NCBI GenBank assembly: GCA_037783415.1
Contig: JAZGTN010000009.1
Span: 3,534,001 to 3,598,000 of the forward strand
Direction of reading: 5' to 3'
Length of the DNA: 64,000 nucleotides
From: Leptasterias polaris
Lineage: Eukaryota; Echinodermata; Asteroidea; Forcipulatida; Asteriidae
Within the stretch, counting starts at the first letter, position 1; every line of letters starts with the position of its first letter. The translations under genes were made by a program, and so were the position numbers. The notes under the pieces are model-generated. The model had not been told where the DNA came from. It did not search any database and saw only the letters and a list, made by a program, of their open reading frames with translations. Below are positions 24,501 through 34,505 of this stretch, piece by piece.

Positions 24501-25300
24501 TTATTCTTTATATCTGTAAAATGAAGACAGTGATGGAGTACATGTTACTGCTGTCTTCAAGGAATGGAATTATAAACACTTTATATTCAATTATAGCAAG
24601 TTAGCATTATAATAAACGACAAATGAACGAGAATCACTAAACTTAATATTAATCATTCGTGAGAGAAATTAACTTAAGTACATATGCGGTTCCCGCCAAA
24701 GCTTTTGTTGGGTCGCCATCTTGGATTACCAATAAAACGGCAATATCTATAAAACGTTAACCAAACTATAAGCATCAAAAGGCATATTCTAGAGACATCA
24801 CATTCTGAACTTCGTGTCTAATGAATAATAAGTTTAGGTAATAAAGTCAAACGACTTTTTAGAATGATAACTATCATACAAAAGGGGAAATTTACCTGTA
24901 AAATGAAGACAGTGATGGAGTACATGTTACTGCTGTCTTCAAGGAATGGAATTATGGGAGCGCCCGGAACCTGACGTGGAGGGCGCTCGTTATGATTTGA
25001 ATATCAAAAGAATTAGTTAAAGGGATTGACTAAGAAGTGTATAAAAACCAAACATTAACGGGGGCATGTTTTATACCTGTCACATATATAAACTTGTTTT
25101 TAGACTCACCTGTTAGTATTGTTTCATAATGATATTTAATTCTTCTTCTTTTTCCTGTAGGGATGGCATGGACGTGACCCGGAATGGACAAAAGATGACA
25201 TTTACCGATTTATTTCCTTTGCTTAGTGTAGTTAACCGTAAATAGAAACAATAAGACCCATTGAAATGTAATCCAATCACCAACAAAACATTTTGAAGGA
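18548..25300 (+). CDS. Small secreted protein with three LDL-receptor class A-like modules
   Basis: Coding exons 18548-18596, 20188-20220, 21497-21637, 22585-22710 and 23258-23409 (TAA), joined by GT-AG introns that are all phase 1; total 166 aa. The coding exon ends at 23411 just after the stop, and a 3' UTR exon probably starts at 25161 after a pyrimidine-rich acceptor; its poly(A) end is uncertain. Residues 1-21 form a signal peptide (hydrophobic 7-17, likely cut after ACSA), followed by a basic KPMKKK stretch. Each LDLA-like module is on its own exon. Module 2 has the full six cysteines (84, 91, 96, 101, 107, 116) with CNG..DC.DAEDETDC. Modules 1 (Cys 39, 53, 59, 68) and 3 (124, 140, 146, 155) keep only four cysteines but retain the acidic Ca-binding stretch. 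LDLA modules usually bind protein ligands; the ligand here is unknown. No membrane segment, so probably secreted. Confidence 0.85.
18703..18866. mobile_element. Short MITE with CCGGTGT-type ends (copy in LDLA intron 1)
   Basis: ACGGTGTGGCAGGAGATTCT at one end and GACAGATTTCCCTATGACACCGG at the other form imperfect inverted ends. The matching copy in the other arm is at about 10728-10884, and an independent copy with cleaner ends is at 35787-35933. So the element predates the gene duplication. Confidence 0.55.
21117..21460 (+). mobile_element. TTAA-flanked MITE (copy in intact LDLA gene intron 2)
   Basis: Flanked by TTAA at 21113-21116 and 21461-21464, with ends AGGCCCTGTACACTATTGG and ACCAATCCTGTATAATACCT. 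Same family as 8457-8810 and 38774-39128. It ends about 30 bp upstream of exon 3. Confidence 0.7.
22745..23128. repeat. Minisatellite, ~26-bp unit, in LDLA gene intron 4
   Basis: About 14 tandem, partly degenerate copies of GACTTGGTCCACTGTGGACACACTGA (some shorter). It begins right where homology between the two gene arms ends. Unrelated in sequence to the 12-bp minisatellite at the same intron position of the other copy. Translates as repetitive ORFs on the minus strand, which are not genes. Confidence 0.88.
24250..24420. repeat. (TA)n and a stem-GAAA motif in the 3' UTR intron
   Basis: A (TA)n run at about 24250-24284 is followed by CTGATGA CGAA GGTCC-AGTTT-GGATC GAAAG (24289-24319) and then two inverted AAATTTTATATATATAGGCC/GGCCTATATATAAAATT blocks. 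The CTGATGA...stem...GAAA layout resembles a degenerate hammerhead core found in Penelope-like retroelements, but the extra bases make this only a resemblance. Confidence 0.4.
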
Positions 25301-27270
25301 CAGGGGTGGGTTGTTTCTCTGCTAATATGACCTTGGATTCTTTGTTTTATGTTTTTGGTGATTTCGGGGTAATTCTCAACGTAAGAATGGGAGAACTTTC
25401 TGGAACGCTAATTGGTAGCAGACTTACCTTTTGTAATCGAACAAATAAGCTCGTGCTTTTTAGAACCAATCATCAAGGGGTATCTTCTCTTGTATATCTG
25501 CAGCCAGCTAACGTTCAAATTCCACCATTGGAAAGAATTTAAGGAAAAACCTCAGACATGTATTTCACCGTTGTATTTTGTTGGGATCAGTAAACATCTT
25601 TCAAAATGGATTTAGCAAATGACTGTGTTTGTCACTTAGCATCCCCCTTCTTAATGTTGTTTTATATAACAAAAACAGCAACAACAACAACATCAACAAC
25701 AAAAGCAGCAATGTTAGAATGCACCTTGTTTTTCCTGAGCAAGACAACGTTTGGCACTACTCAAGATATTCCGAAAAGTTCAACTTCATTTCAAAGTTGA
25801 GTTTTATTTCTAAAGAAAAAGAAAAGAAAAGAAGAACAAAACAATATAAATGGAATTTTTCAATAGAAGTGAGTTTGAATTGAAGGCTCTAAAATGTATG
25901 CAAAAGGGCCTCACCTATACACTGTGTACTACAGGTCGTCTTTCCCGAAACCAAATTTGTCTAATCTAGTGATGTACAACAAATGATAAAGTTAAGTCTA
26001 AAATAAGTCCACCCACAGAATGGTATTTCATGGTGTTCGTTATAATATGTCACAAATCATTACAATTATTGGCAAATCTCTACTACCGTGTTTCCTTTTG
26101 CGATTACCGTTAGTCTAATTGTAGTTATCCGATTAAAACAGCCAAAACTATATAATAATCTGTCACTTGATTTTATTTGTTGTTCCTGTTTGCTGCTCAT
26201 TACAAGGACTTATTTTAATTTTGTCAGAGATCGATCTGAGTAAAAAAGGTCGATAGGACGTCCATAAGGCTGGCCTGGTGCTATTGTGCGTTGCCTCTTA
26301 AGTTTGTGGACCTCGGTTCATATACAGCAATCCTTCACCGATCTTGAACTCTTGGTGGCAGCAGATACCGCCATTATTGCGGTGGTACCTGGGTGGTACT
26401 GCGCTGCCTAGCGACGGGTTTAAGCGATTTGCAAAGTGAAAGTCCAATAACCCGCGACTGATCAAATGATCGCCGTGTAGCCCAAACCTTATACCAGTCG
26501 CTAGGCAGCGCAGTACCACCCAGGTACACCGCAGTAATGGAGGCATATCTGCTGCCACCAAGAGTTCAAGATCGGTGAAGGATTGCTGTATACCATGCTC
26601 GATATTTGGCAGAGGGTGTCCCCAAAATATTCCCATACTTTAACAAACTCATTTCCTCTTGTATAGAAGTGCCCCCCCCCCCGCCCCCGCCTAAAATCCC
26701 CTTTAAGATTTCCTGAGATTCCTAGAACAAAATGAAGACACAATAGGAGGGGGGTACACCATGCCACGTATCGAGCACCCACTGCCAGTTCGAATCCCAT
26801 CCCGGACGAAGCCTCAACTGGGTTTTCAGTCCCCATACCTGGTTTAATGGTTGGTGTTCCTTAAATTAGGTTTTCCTCCACATCTAAAAGTAAACATTTC
26901 TTCGTCGTTTTCACACTCCGGGTATCTTCAAGCCTAATCACTTTAGTTGATCTCTTGGTTTCATTTCGAGAAAGATGTTATTAATAATCAAACTATGACC
27001 ACTACCATCACCCTCAACCCCCACCCTCATAACCACTTCAAACCACAACCCTACCCCGACAGTGCCGACACTCTCCGGACTCCTAGTTTTGAAAAACACA
27101 TTTTGAACTGCAGTGTGCCTTTGTTCGTTCTGTTTGTACACGTTATAAAAGAAAACACACGTTTCGAATTCAGCTGGACTCGCACTAGACATAAGTTGCT
27201 ACAACAGGGGAGGGTCCGATTTCCGATTCTATCAAAACGTCGTCTCTCCAGACTCATGAAGAGTGTCAAT
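25301..27270. other. Gene-free stretch between the LDLA gene and a candidate exon
   Basis: No supported exon. The main structure is the palindromic element at 26321-26592. There are also CAA/AAC-rich microsatellite DNA near 25670-25700 and a C-run near 26670. Confidence 0.5.
26321..26592. mobile_element. Palindromic MITE, 272 bp
   Basis: Inverted arms 26321-26415 and 26497-26592, starting TATACAGCAATCCTTCACC and ending with the complement. They match closely over about 95 bp with one ~3-bp gap, around an 81-bp centre. No coding capacity. No convincing target duplication seen beyond the TA within the arm ends. Confidence 0.75.
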
Positions 27271-27277
27271 TTTAAAG

Positions 27278-27350
27278 ATGGCTCGTTGTTGTACAGTGGT
27301 AGGCTGTGCGGTCCTGCAGCTTCTCCTGGGTCTACCGTCGTCATTTCAAG
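27278..27350 (+). CDS. Candidate first coding exon with a hydrophobic N-terminus
   Basis: The frame is 24 codons long, starts MARCCTVVGC and ends SSFQ, then runs into AAG|GTGTGC, a good donor, in phase 1. The start context (AAAGATGG) is favourable and the peptide looks like a signal peptide. Phase 1 would join directly to the GCC2/GCC3 exon at 39214, also on the plus strand, but 12 kb lies between them and the link is a guess. The short C-T-hydrophobic-LQL pattern also faintly resembles the start of NKAIN proteins. No function claimed. Confidence 0.35.
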
Positions 27351-27544
27351 GTGTGCTTTTCACTTGCATTCAAGTGAATCTAGACTGTGCAAGTCTCGTG
27401 CATTCGAACATTGGGACCCGATTAAAACGCGCAAGTTTGCTTCCTTCACGCGTTATAAGCACATTTTTCTTATATTATATATTTTTTTCTATAAAATATT
27501 TACAAAAATTGATATTAATTTAAATTGTGAAGCTTATATTACAT

Positions 27545-27965
27545 TTGTCGTGGCCGAGCGGATAAGAGCACCGAACTCAAGCTCTGGTGTTTCTGATCAG
27601 CAGAGTGTGGGTTCGAATCCCAGTCGTGACACTTGTGTCCTTAAGCAAGACACTTTAAACCACATGCTTCGTCCTTCGGATGGGACGTTAAGCCGTAGGT
27701 CCCGTGTGTTGTGTAATGCACGTAAAAGAACCCAGTGCACTTATCGAAAAGAGAAGGGGTTCGCCCCGGTGTTCCTGGTTTGATTGGCTGCATATTGCGC
27801 CACAGCACCTTGTAAACCATTGCATGGTGCTATGCAAAGGAATAGGTCTCATACTTCAACACGTAACTCCACATACCTTGTAGGAAAAATACTGAGCGCT
27901 TTGAGACACCCATCAGGAGTATAAAGCGCTATATAAGAACTGCGTATTATTATTATTATTATTAT
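27545..27965 (+). repeat. tRNA-derived SINE
   Basis: The head resembles a Ser/Leu-type tRNA: GTGGCCGAGCGGATAAGAGC (A box) and GGGTTCGAATCCC (B box), about 55 bp apart. A ~250-bp body follows, then an AGCGCTTTGAGAC...AAAGCGCTATATAAG 3' domain and a (TTA)n tail. This 3' domain is widespread in metazoan SINEs. Partial relatives are at 46485-46560 and 63835-63910. Confidence 0.85.
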
Positions 27966-28107
27966 AATGGTAAATACTGTATATTGTACTTGAAAAATGA
28001 GCCCTTATCCCTTACTGTCTTATGGTAGAGACCTTCCATAATTGCTAGCTCAACACCTGAATGTTTGGACTCAGATTAAGCTATTTTCACTGTGACTCTG
28101 CATTCAC

Positions 28108-28768
28108 AAATGGCGTCCAGCAACCATTTGACCAAAGAAAACTGGTCCCTTCATGTAGGAACTCTTTCAATTCACAGCTCTGCAACACAATAAAATCACA
28201 ATAGCGTCACAAACCAAGACTAAAAGCGCCAGAAAGCCTTTTCAAAACGATTCCTTTACAGTATATTTTCTGTCACTTTCTTAAGTTTTGTTTTGTCTTT
28301 CCAGAAAATATAATATATTATTTGCAACTGTTCTCAGTGTTTTTCTGAATTCAATTAAGACGTGATTTATTTATTTATTTATTTATTTTAAATCTTCGGA
28401 CAAAAGTAGGGCCTACATATATACATTTTAAAAATTGTCCGATTCTTAAATGTGCAATTTAAGAAATTTTGTATGGCCAAAATGGATTTCTTCCTCCATG
28501 GTTTTGAACGTTTTCCATAAATAGGCCATAGTTTACCTATAGATAGTTCCCGATTTACACCATCTTTACAGGCAATTTGGGTTTTGGTTTTGAGCTGATT
28601 CTAACTCAGCTGCTAGAAGTAACAAGCGGTCTAACTTTGATAGGCACCCAAGTTGGTTCATTGCCGACTAATCATGGAAAATTTGATAAAAATCACCCTT
28701 AAAATGGCCGACTTTACACGGTGACGTCAGATTTAAACTACCATTGATCTCTTGTCAATTTAAACAAA
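28108..28768. repeat. Left arm of a second inverted pair
   Basis: Reverse complement of 33905-34505. Landmarks: ATGGCGTCCAGCAACC at about 28112, AAGCGCCAGAAAGCC near 28227, and CCAAGTTGGTTCATTGCCGAC near 28650. Divergence is moderate with indels, so it is older than the LDLA duplication. No exon recognised in it. Confidence 0.75.
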
Positions 28769-28849
28769 AGAATACAACTAATAAACACTCAAACCAGGGT
28801 TTGAATTATATGACCTTTTTGTTATAGGGAAGGTATTATACGTTTGATC

Positions 28850-29721
28850 ACCAGTGTTGCTTCAGACTCTTCTTAATACCCTGTACAAAACAACCATTCA
28901 ACCGTGTCTGGACTATGCCAGTTCTGTTTGGGGTAACTGTTCGATGACAAGTAGGAAGACTCTAATTAGACTTCAAAAAAGAGCTGCCAGGATAGACCTT
29001 ATGCATATGACGTCATTTGAGTAGGGCGCCCTCACCTAGAGGTCAAAAGGAAGATGCTCATTGGCCAGTCTTGTGCGCCGCGCGTACAAATCAGCGCGTT
29101 TCCATTGTTTCATCATCAGTTTACCTCTAAGATGGCGGCTTGGTGACGTCAATGCATAAGGTCTATTGTTGCTAATGATTTGGATTATGTAAATTCTCAT
29201 GGTGATGACATAATTAGGACTCTTTCTTGGCAGACTTTTGAACAGATGAGGGATTTCTTTTTAGCCTGCAATAATGTATAAATGTGTTAATGGTTTAGCC
29301 CCAGACAGACTTTGTAATAATATTGAGATGTACTTTAGGCATGGATTCAATACTAGAAATGCTGATTCTCTTAATGTTGTTCTCCCTAAGCCTAACATGG
29401 AATGTTTTAAGCAATCTTTTAATTATTCTGGTGCTGCTATATGGAACAAGTTACCTACTAAGGCCCAAAATGCATCGTTTATTGGTGGTTTTAAAAATAT
29501 GTATAAACAAATCAATTTTTAAATATATTTTAATCCTCTTGTTGTTTTTCTTTTCTTTTCTTTTAAATTGTAAAATCTTTTTACTCAGACTGTTTGTATT
29601 TTTTTTAAAGTAATGTTTTTCCTTTTTCCTTTTTTTAATACACAGGACCATAATGTAATACAGCTGTTGTGCTGATTTTGGTATCCTGTATAAAGATCTT
29701 AATAAATAAATAAATAAATAA
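28850..29721 (+). mobile_element. CR1-like LINE 3' fragment with (TAAA)n tail
   Basis: The frame encodes TLYKTTIQPCLDYASSVWG and TSRKTLIRLQKRAARI (28880-28994), then, after an inserted MITE, VANDLDYVNSHGDDIIRTL. It continues at 29274-29522 with CVNGLAPDRLC, TRNADSLNV and SGAAIWNKLPTKAQNA, the standard C-terminal end of CR1/Jockey-group RT ORFs. The sequence ends in TTAATAAATAAATAAATAAA. Frameshifts and an insertion make it dead. Confidence 0.85.
28995..29163. mobile_element. 169-bp TA-flanked MITE inside the LINE fragment
   Basis: Terminal repeats GACCTTATGCAT(A)TGACGTCA and TGACGTCAATGCATAAGGTC, bounded by TA at 28993-28994 and 29164-29165. It interrupts the LINE RT frame after QKRAARI. The TA duplication suggests Tc1/mariner-type transposition. 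Its ends contain TGACGTCA, a CREB/ATF-type site. Confidence 0.85.
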
Positions 29722-29734
29722 GACTCGAGTCACC

Positions 29735-30205
29735 AATTTCATTGACTTGCAACTTGACTTGACTTGAGCAAAAATGACTTGCAACTTGACTTGACTTGAG
29801 CAAAAATGACTTGCGATTTGACTTGACTTGAGCAAAAATGACTTGCGACTTGACTTGACTTGAGCAAAAATGACTTGCGACTTGACTTGACTTGAGCAAA
29901 AATGACTTGCGACTTGACTTGACTTGAGAAAAAATGACTTGCGACTTGACTTGACTTGAGAAAAAATGACTTGCGACTTGACTTGACTTGAGAAAAAAAT
30001 GACTTGGTTACAACACTGTGTTGTTGACTCGAGTCGGTGACTTTGGACTCGAGTCACCAATTTCATTGACTTGCGACTTGACTTGACTTGAGCAAAAATG
30101 ACTTGTGACTTGACTTGACTTGAGCAAAAATTACTTGTGACTTGACTTGACTTGAGCAAAGATGACTTGCGACTTGACTTGACTTGAGAAAAGATGACTT
30201 GGTTA
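29735..30205. repeat. Minisatellite, ~32-bp unit
   Basis: About 13 copies of GACTTGCGACTTGACTTGACTTGAGCAAAAAT with variants (GAGAAAAAAT near the middle). An internal larger repeat occurs: GACTCGAGTCACCAATTTCATTGACTTG appears at both 29723 and 30049. Produces a 201-codon minus-strand ORF that is repeat translation only. Confidence 0.88.
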
Positions 30206-30215
30206 CAACACTGAA

Positions 30216-33200
30216 TGATCACTCTTAAAATTAATGGCAATACAAAACTTATTGGTTAGAAGTAGAGCAGCTTTCAATAGTATAAAGCATTTTGAGAATC
30301 ACTTCACTTCGAAGTAAATGTGGTTACGCAAAAAAGATATCAGTTTTGCTGTCAGAAACGTTTCTCAGATGGTGTAATCCTATAATTAGGGGTTACTCTT
30401 CCTACGTGGACATATTCGCTCCGGTTTTTTGGCGATATCTAAAAAACGCGACCATCTTTTGAAATGAAATTTTACCAGCTTAGTTGTATTGTATATAGGC
30501 CTATCTACATTTATGATTAAAACAATCGAACGTTCCAAAAAACAAAGGTATACTTTACCTTTAAATCAGGCCTACACAATTGTTTGTTTTAATATATTGT
30601 ATACTATGTTTGTTAAAACAGGCCTAAATTATTGTTTGTTTTAACTAATTATATCTTTTACAAATGTGATGACTCCACCCTCCGTGAAGTGAGAGTGTGG
30701 GATTCGACCCTTCACAACAAAGGATGAGATGATGACAACAACACTTGATGATCTTTAAAAATGGCTCTTTAATTCTTTACTGTAGCTTGGGTATTGACCC
30801 ACGAGTATTATACAGAAAACAAAACCCCTGGCACATCGGAGTGACTATGGTTAGAGGATTACTGAAGATCAAGAAGGTCTACCACTGATCAGAGTAGGCA
30901 GTCACTTGAGCCGAACTTGTTCTTCAATAAACAAATATTCAACTGCAACGGGTTAGAAGAGCTATGTTAACATGAAAATGGGAGCAAACCGATGGAATAA
31001 CTATGTCTTTAAAATGACCCTTCCTGTTAAAACGAAGGACCACAGAGCGGCGCTTGGTTTCTCATAAAGCCTTTTTACATACGTTTAAATTTCCTACGCC
31101 TTTTTACAATAGTAACGGGGACTCGGGGAGGCAGTGAGATATTATAAAGAATAAGAGCACCTGCTGCTCAGCTATCTAAAACACTAAATTATAAATAAAC
31201 TATAATTTGCTCGTCGAGCAACTTATAGCCTGCTTGAATACAAATGATTTAGCAAATGATGGACTACTTTGTCTCAGCGTATGAGCATTGTGGCGGTGAT
31301 ATGTTATGCTGCAATTACAATAATATTAAAGGGATGTGTTGTTTAAAGGTGAATTTAATGTGTAAAAAACCCAACTCTCTACACAAAATATTCAAAGCAA
31401 AATGATTCTGTCCTTTAGGTATCAAAAACCAAATAACGCGTTTCGTTTTGCTGTTTTTATTTGCTTTGCCGCTGAAGACGACATTGGTTGGGTAGCAGCT
31501 GTGCTGAATGTCGCACAGAAACTCCAGGTTTAACATCAGCCCATGATGTAAGTGCAAATACACTGCGGCATACTCTTTGGATTCCAGAACATTTTGCACT
31601 AATACTTTATTGAGCTACTACACCCCGGCCCCTCCTAATGTGATATACATGGTTGGTAAGGATAAAAAGCATCACTGTTTAAGTTTAGTCTGGAATCGTA
31701 CCGACTATGAATATTAATAGAACCACATTTGTCTGTAAAATATTTTTTCCTCTGAAATGAAGTCATGCTCTAGAAAACTGTATCTGACAACTTAAAAAAG
31801 AAAAGAAAAACCGCAACAGCTAATTTCGGTTGTTGCAAACAAAATGAAAGACAACTCGTTACATGCTGAAATTGTGCATGGTTTTTCACTATTTTCTTCC
31901 GACTCAGACAAAGGATTGGCCCAAATCTCCACAGGTTTTTATTTGATGTTTTATGGTTGATCACCCCAAAAAACCGAACACTGACATCAACCATTTTGTC
32001 AGCTATACCAATCCCGACCTTTAAATCCATCCCGTTGACAGAGTTAAAAATGGGTGTTATATAGTGTCATTGAAAGTGTGAATTTCCAATGGCGCTAAAC
32101 TATATACATAGTTTTCATATCGATTAACGTACATCTGCTTTGAGGTAATTTTATAGCTTTAATGAAAATGTCAGCTTTCCTGTTAGTATGGAAAAGTTCT
32201 CAGTACAGGCATGACGCATTGTTCTCTTTGTCCACCGCTGACATAGAGGGCGTGCACAGTTGTTGACACAGAGGGCGCGCACAGCTACCAAAATGAAAAA
32301 TCGGGTTGCACCACACTACATAAACTCCCATAGGAACCAATGCTAAATGATAAATATTCAAACCTACTCAAAAAAATCGTGTAAGTCTCTCAGCCTCTTG
32401 AAAACCAATCAATCATATTTTCGGACGACTGAACTTCAGAACTCTTTTTAATTTGGCAGGTCAGCCGTTTGGAATTTTTGCTACCTGCCCCAGAAGAAAA
32501 AAAATACGATTTTTTTTTTTCCCCCCACAACCGACTTGCTGCCAGTTTTCGACCACTTCCCCGGTCAAATAGGGCCAACTTTGTTGCCTAAATTTATCAA
32601 GTCTCCTCAAAAGTTGAAGCACAGAACCCCCAGGTTGTGATAGATTCTTACATTAACACAATCTATTAATTGCATGACCCCCAAAACGTTGTAATTAAAA
32701 ATAAGTTGTGGGTTTACAAATTTATGATAAGTAGCTTGGCGCATGAATTTTGGCTTATTTAGTGTGGTGCACCCATCGAGATTGGCATTTTCAATGTTTC
32801 TAAGAGTCAATGTCACCCATCCACCTTCATTCAAATGAAACAATAAAACATCGTTTGACTTTGGTGTAAACTTTATTCATTCACCTCACTTTGCGATAGA
32901 GAAAAACAAAGTATGGCACATAACAAAGATTTTTTTTTAAACATTGCATATACTTTCATCTTAATTAAAGTTCATCTTCCAACAACATATACAAAGGCGT
33001 TTTTATACCCTAAACGTAAGGATCACATTATTTTACATTTATATTTCTTAAACAAATTTTTAAAATAGTGACCTAATCATATTTTTTCGTTCATATTTAA
33101 AATACCACATGATGGAAAAGTTACTAATAAGCACTCAATGGAAATATATAAGCACTATTAAAAATGCAACATAAATAGGCAGGTGAATAAATCTACATTA

Positions 33201-33487
33201 AATTTACAAAAATATGTTAAAAAGTGGCCAACACCTTAAAAGCCTATGAATTTTAATGTAGTGACCGAGTCTGTAGAAACGTGTTTTACCCTGGTTTTGG
33301 GCTTCACACGTCCGATGATGGTTGTTATAGTTTACCCAGTCAGTTTCCCTTGTGGTTTATTAATTGATTATTCGAATTAAAAAGTCGCGTCCCCTTAAGG
33401 TGTGACCCCTCTGCTGCCGCTTCCCAGGTTGTATCGTAAACTTGGGTGTGATCCCTGGATTCAAGTTACAGGTTGAATGGCTTTTGA
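30216..33487. repeat. Block S', inverted copy of 13990-17290
   Basis: Solo copy of the LDLA-palindrome spacer, without LDLA exons beside it. It lacks the DIRS, foldback and TGAC-MITE insertions of block S, but carries its own insert at about 32300-32770 and unmatched DNA at 31795-32150. A segment at 31440-31599 stays open on the minus strand (AAVYLHLHHGLMLNLEF…) but has indels in the other copy. Confidence 0.8.
32300..32772. mobile_element. DNA transposon fragment with GGGTGCACC-type ends
   Basis: Ends GGTTGCACCACACTA and TAGTGTGGTGCACCC are inverted and enclose about 470 bp absent from block S. Half-copies with the same end (GGGTGCACCCCACTAAATAGACTCCCATAG-like) lie in both LDLA arms, at 13289-13325 and about 18080-18115. 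Target duplication not clear; CGAT may be repeated. Confidence 0.6.
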
Positions 33488-33538
33488 CTGGCGCCCCCGA
33501 ACAAAGATATTGACAAAATAGGGAATCGGTCAACATTA

Positions 33539-33614
33539 GGGCTGAATAGCTCAGTTGGTATAGCGCCAGCGCATACAATCTGGAGGTTGTAGGTTCCAAG
33601 TCCTGCTCTAGTCA
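33539..33614 (+). other. tRNA-like sequence (degenerate)
   Basis: TAGCTCAGTTGGTATAGCGCC resembles a tRNA A box and GGTTCCAAGTCC a B box, at a normal distance. The acceptor and T stems do not pair, so it is a SINE head or tRNA pseudogene rather than a working tRNA gene. Confidence 0.45.
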
Positions 33615-33904
33615 ATTTTCATTGTTTAACCCAAAATGTGTTATCCTTGGAAATATGGAACGTTACCTGGCGCCATCTTCGCTGTAAAAATGACGATGAA
33701 ACAAAGGAAAACGCAGAGTTTAAAGTTGTATGCGTTGCGCTCAAGATGAGCCAATGAGCAACCTCGTTTTGCCTTCTACGCTGAGAATGGCAACGCCCGC
33801 CCCGGACATGCAGTGTCCAGTGACATACAGTGCAACGGCTGATTACCGATAGTTCCTTTGATCCAGTGTCTTGTGTCAGTGTATAGGAGACAATCACATG
33901 GATA

Positions 33905-34505
33905 TATTGACATAGAGATCAATGATAGTTCCAATCTGACGTCACCGTGTAAAGGCGGCTAATCTTATGGGTGGGTTTTATCAAATTTCTTCCACGATTG
34001 GTCGGCAGTGAACCAACTTGGATGCCTGCCTATCAGTTTGACCGCTTGTTAATTCTAGCAGCTGAGTTAGAAGCAGATCAAAACCAAAACCCAAGTTGCC
34101 TGTAAAGATGGTGTTAATCGGGAACTATCTATAAGAGTAACTGAGTAAGTCTGTCAACTAACTATGGTCTATTTATTATGGAAAAAGTAAAACAATGGAG
34201 GAAGAAATCCATTCTTGCCATATCTTTCTTAAATTGCACAGTCACGTCTAAATTAAACTCAGAAAAACCCCGAGAACAAGGTTGCAAATAATATATCATA
34301 TTATCTGGAAAGACAAACAAAAATCTTTAGAAAGTGAAAACAAAATTATAAAGGAATCGTTTTGAAAAGACTTTCTGGCGCTTTTAGTCTTGGTTTGTGA
34401 CGCTATTGTGATAGTAATTTTATTGTGTTGCAGAGCTGTGTATTGAAAGAGTTCCTACATGAAGGGACCAGTTTTCTGTGGTCACATGGTTGCTGGACGC
34501 CATTT
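33905..34505. repeat. Right arm of the second inverted pair
   Basis: Partner of 28108-28768. Together the arms enclose the LINE, the minisatellite and block S', a 5.1-kb interior. Confidence 0.75.

Noticed and set aside
26947..27783. 278-codon plus-strand ORF
   Set aside because: Low-complexity start, covers a SINE and uncorrelated DNA; only the short candidate exon in another frame at 27278-27350 looks gene-like.
29635..30240. 201-codon ORF (KSSRKS repeats)
   Set aside because: Translation of the 32-bp minisatellite.
33539..33614. Functional tRNA gene
   Set aside because: A and B boxes are present but acceptor and T stems do not pair and the T loop has a C at the conserved purine position.
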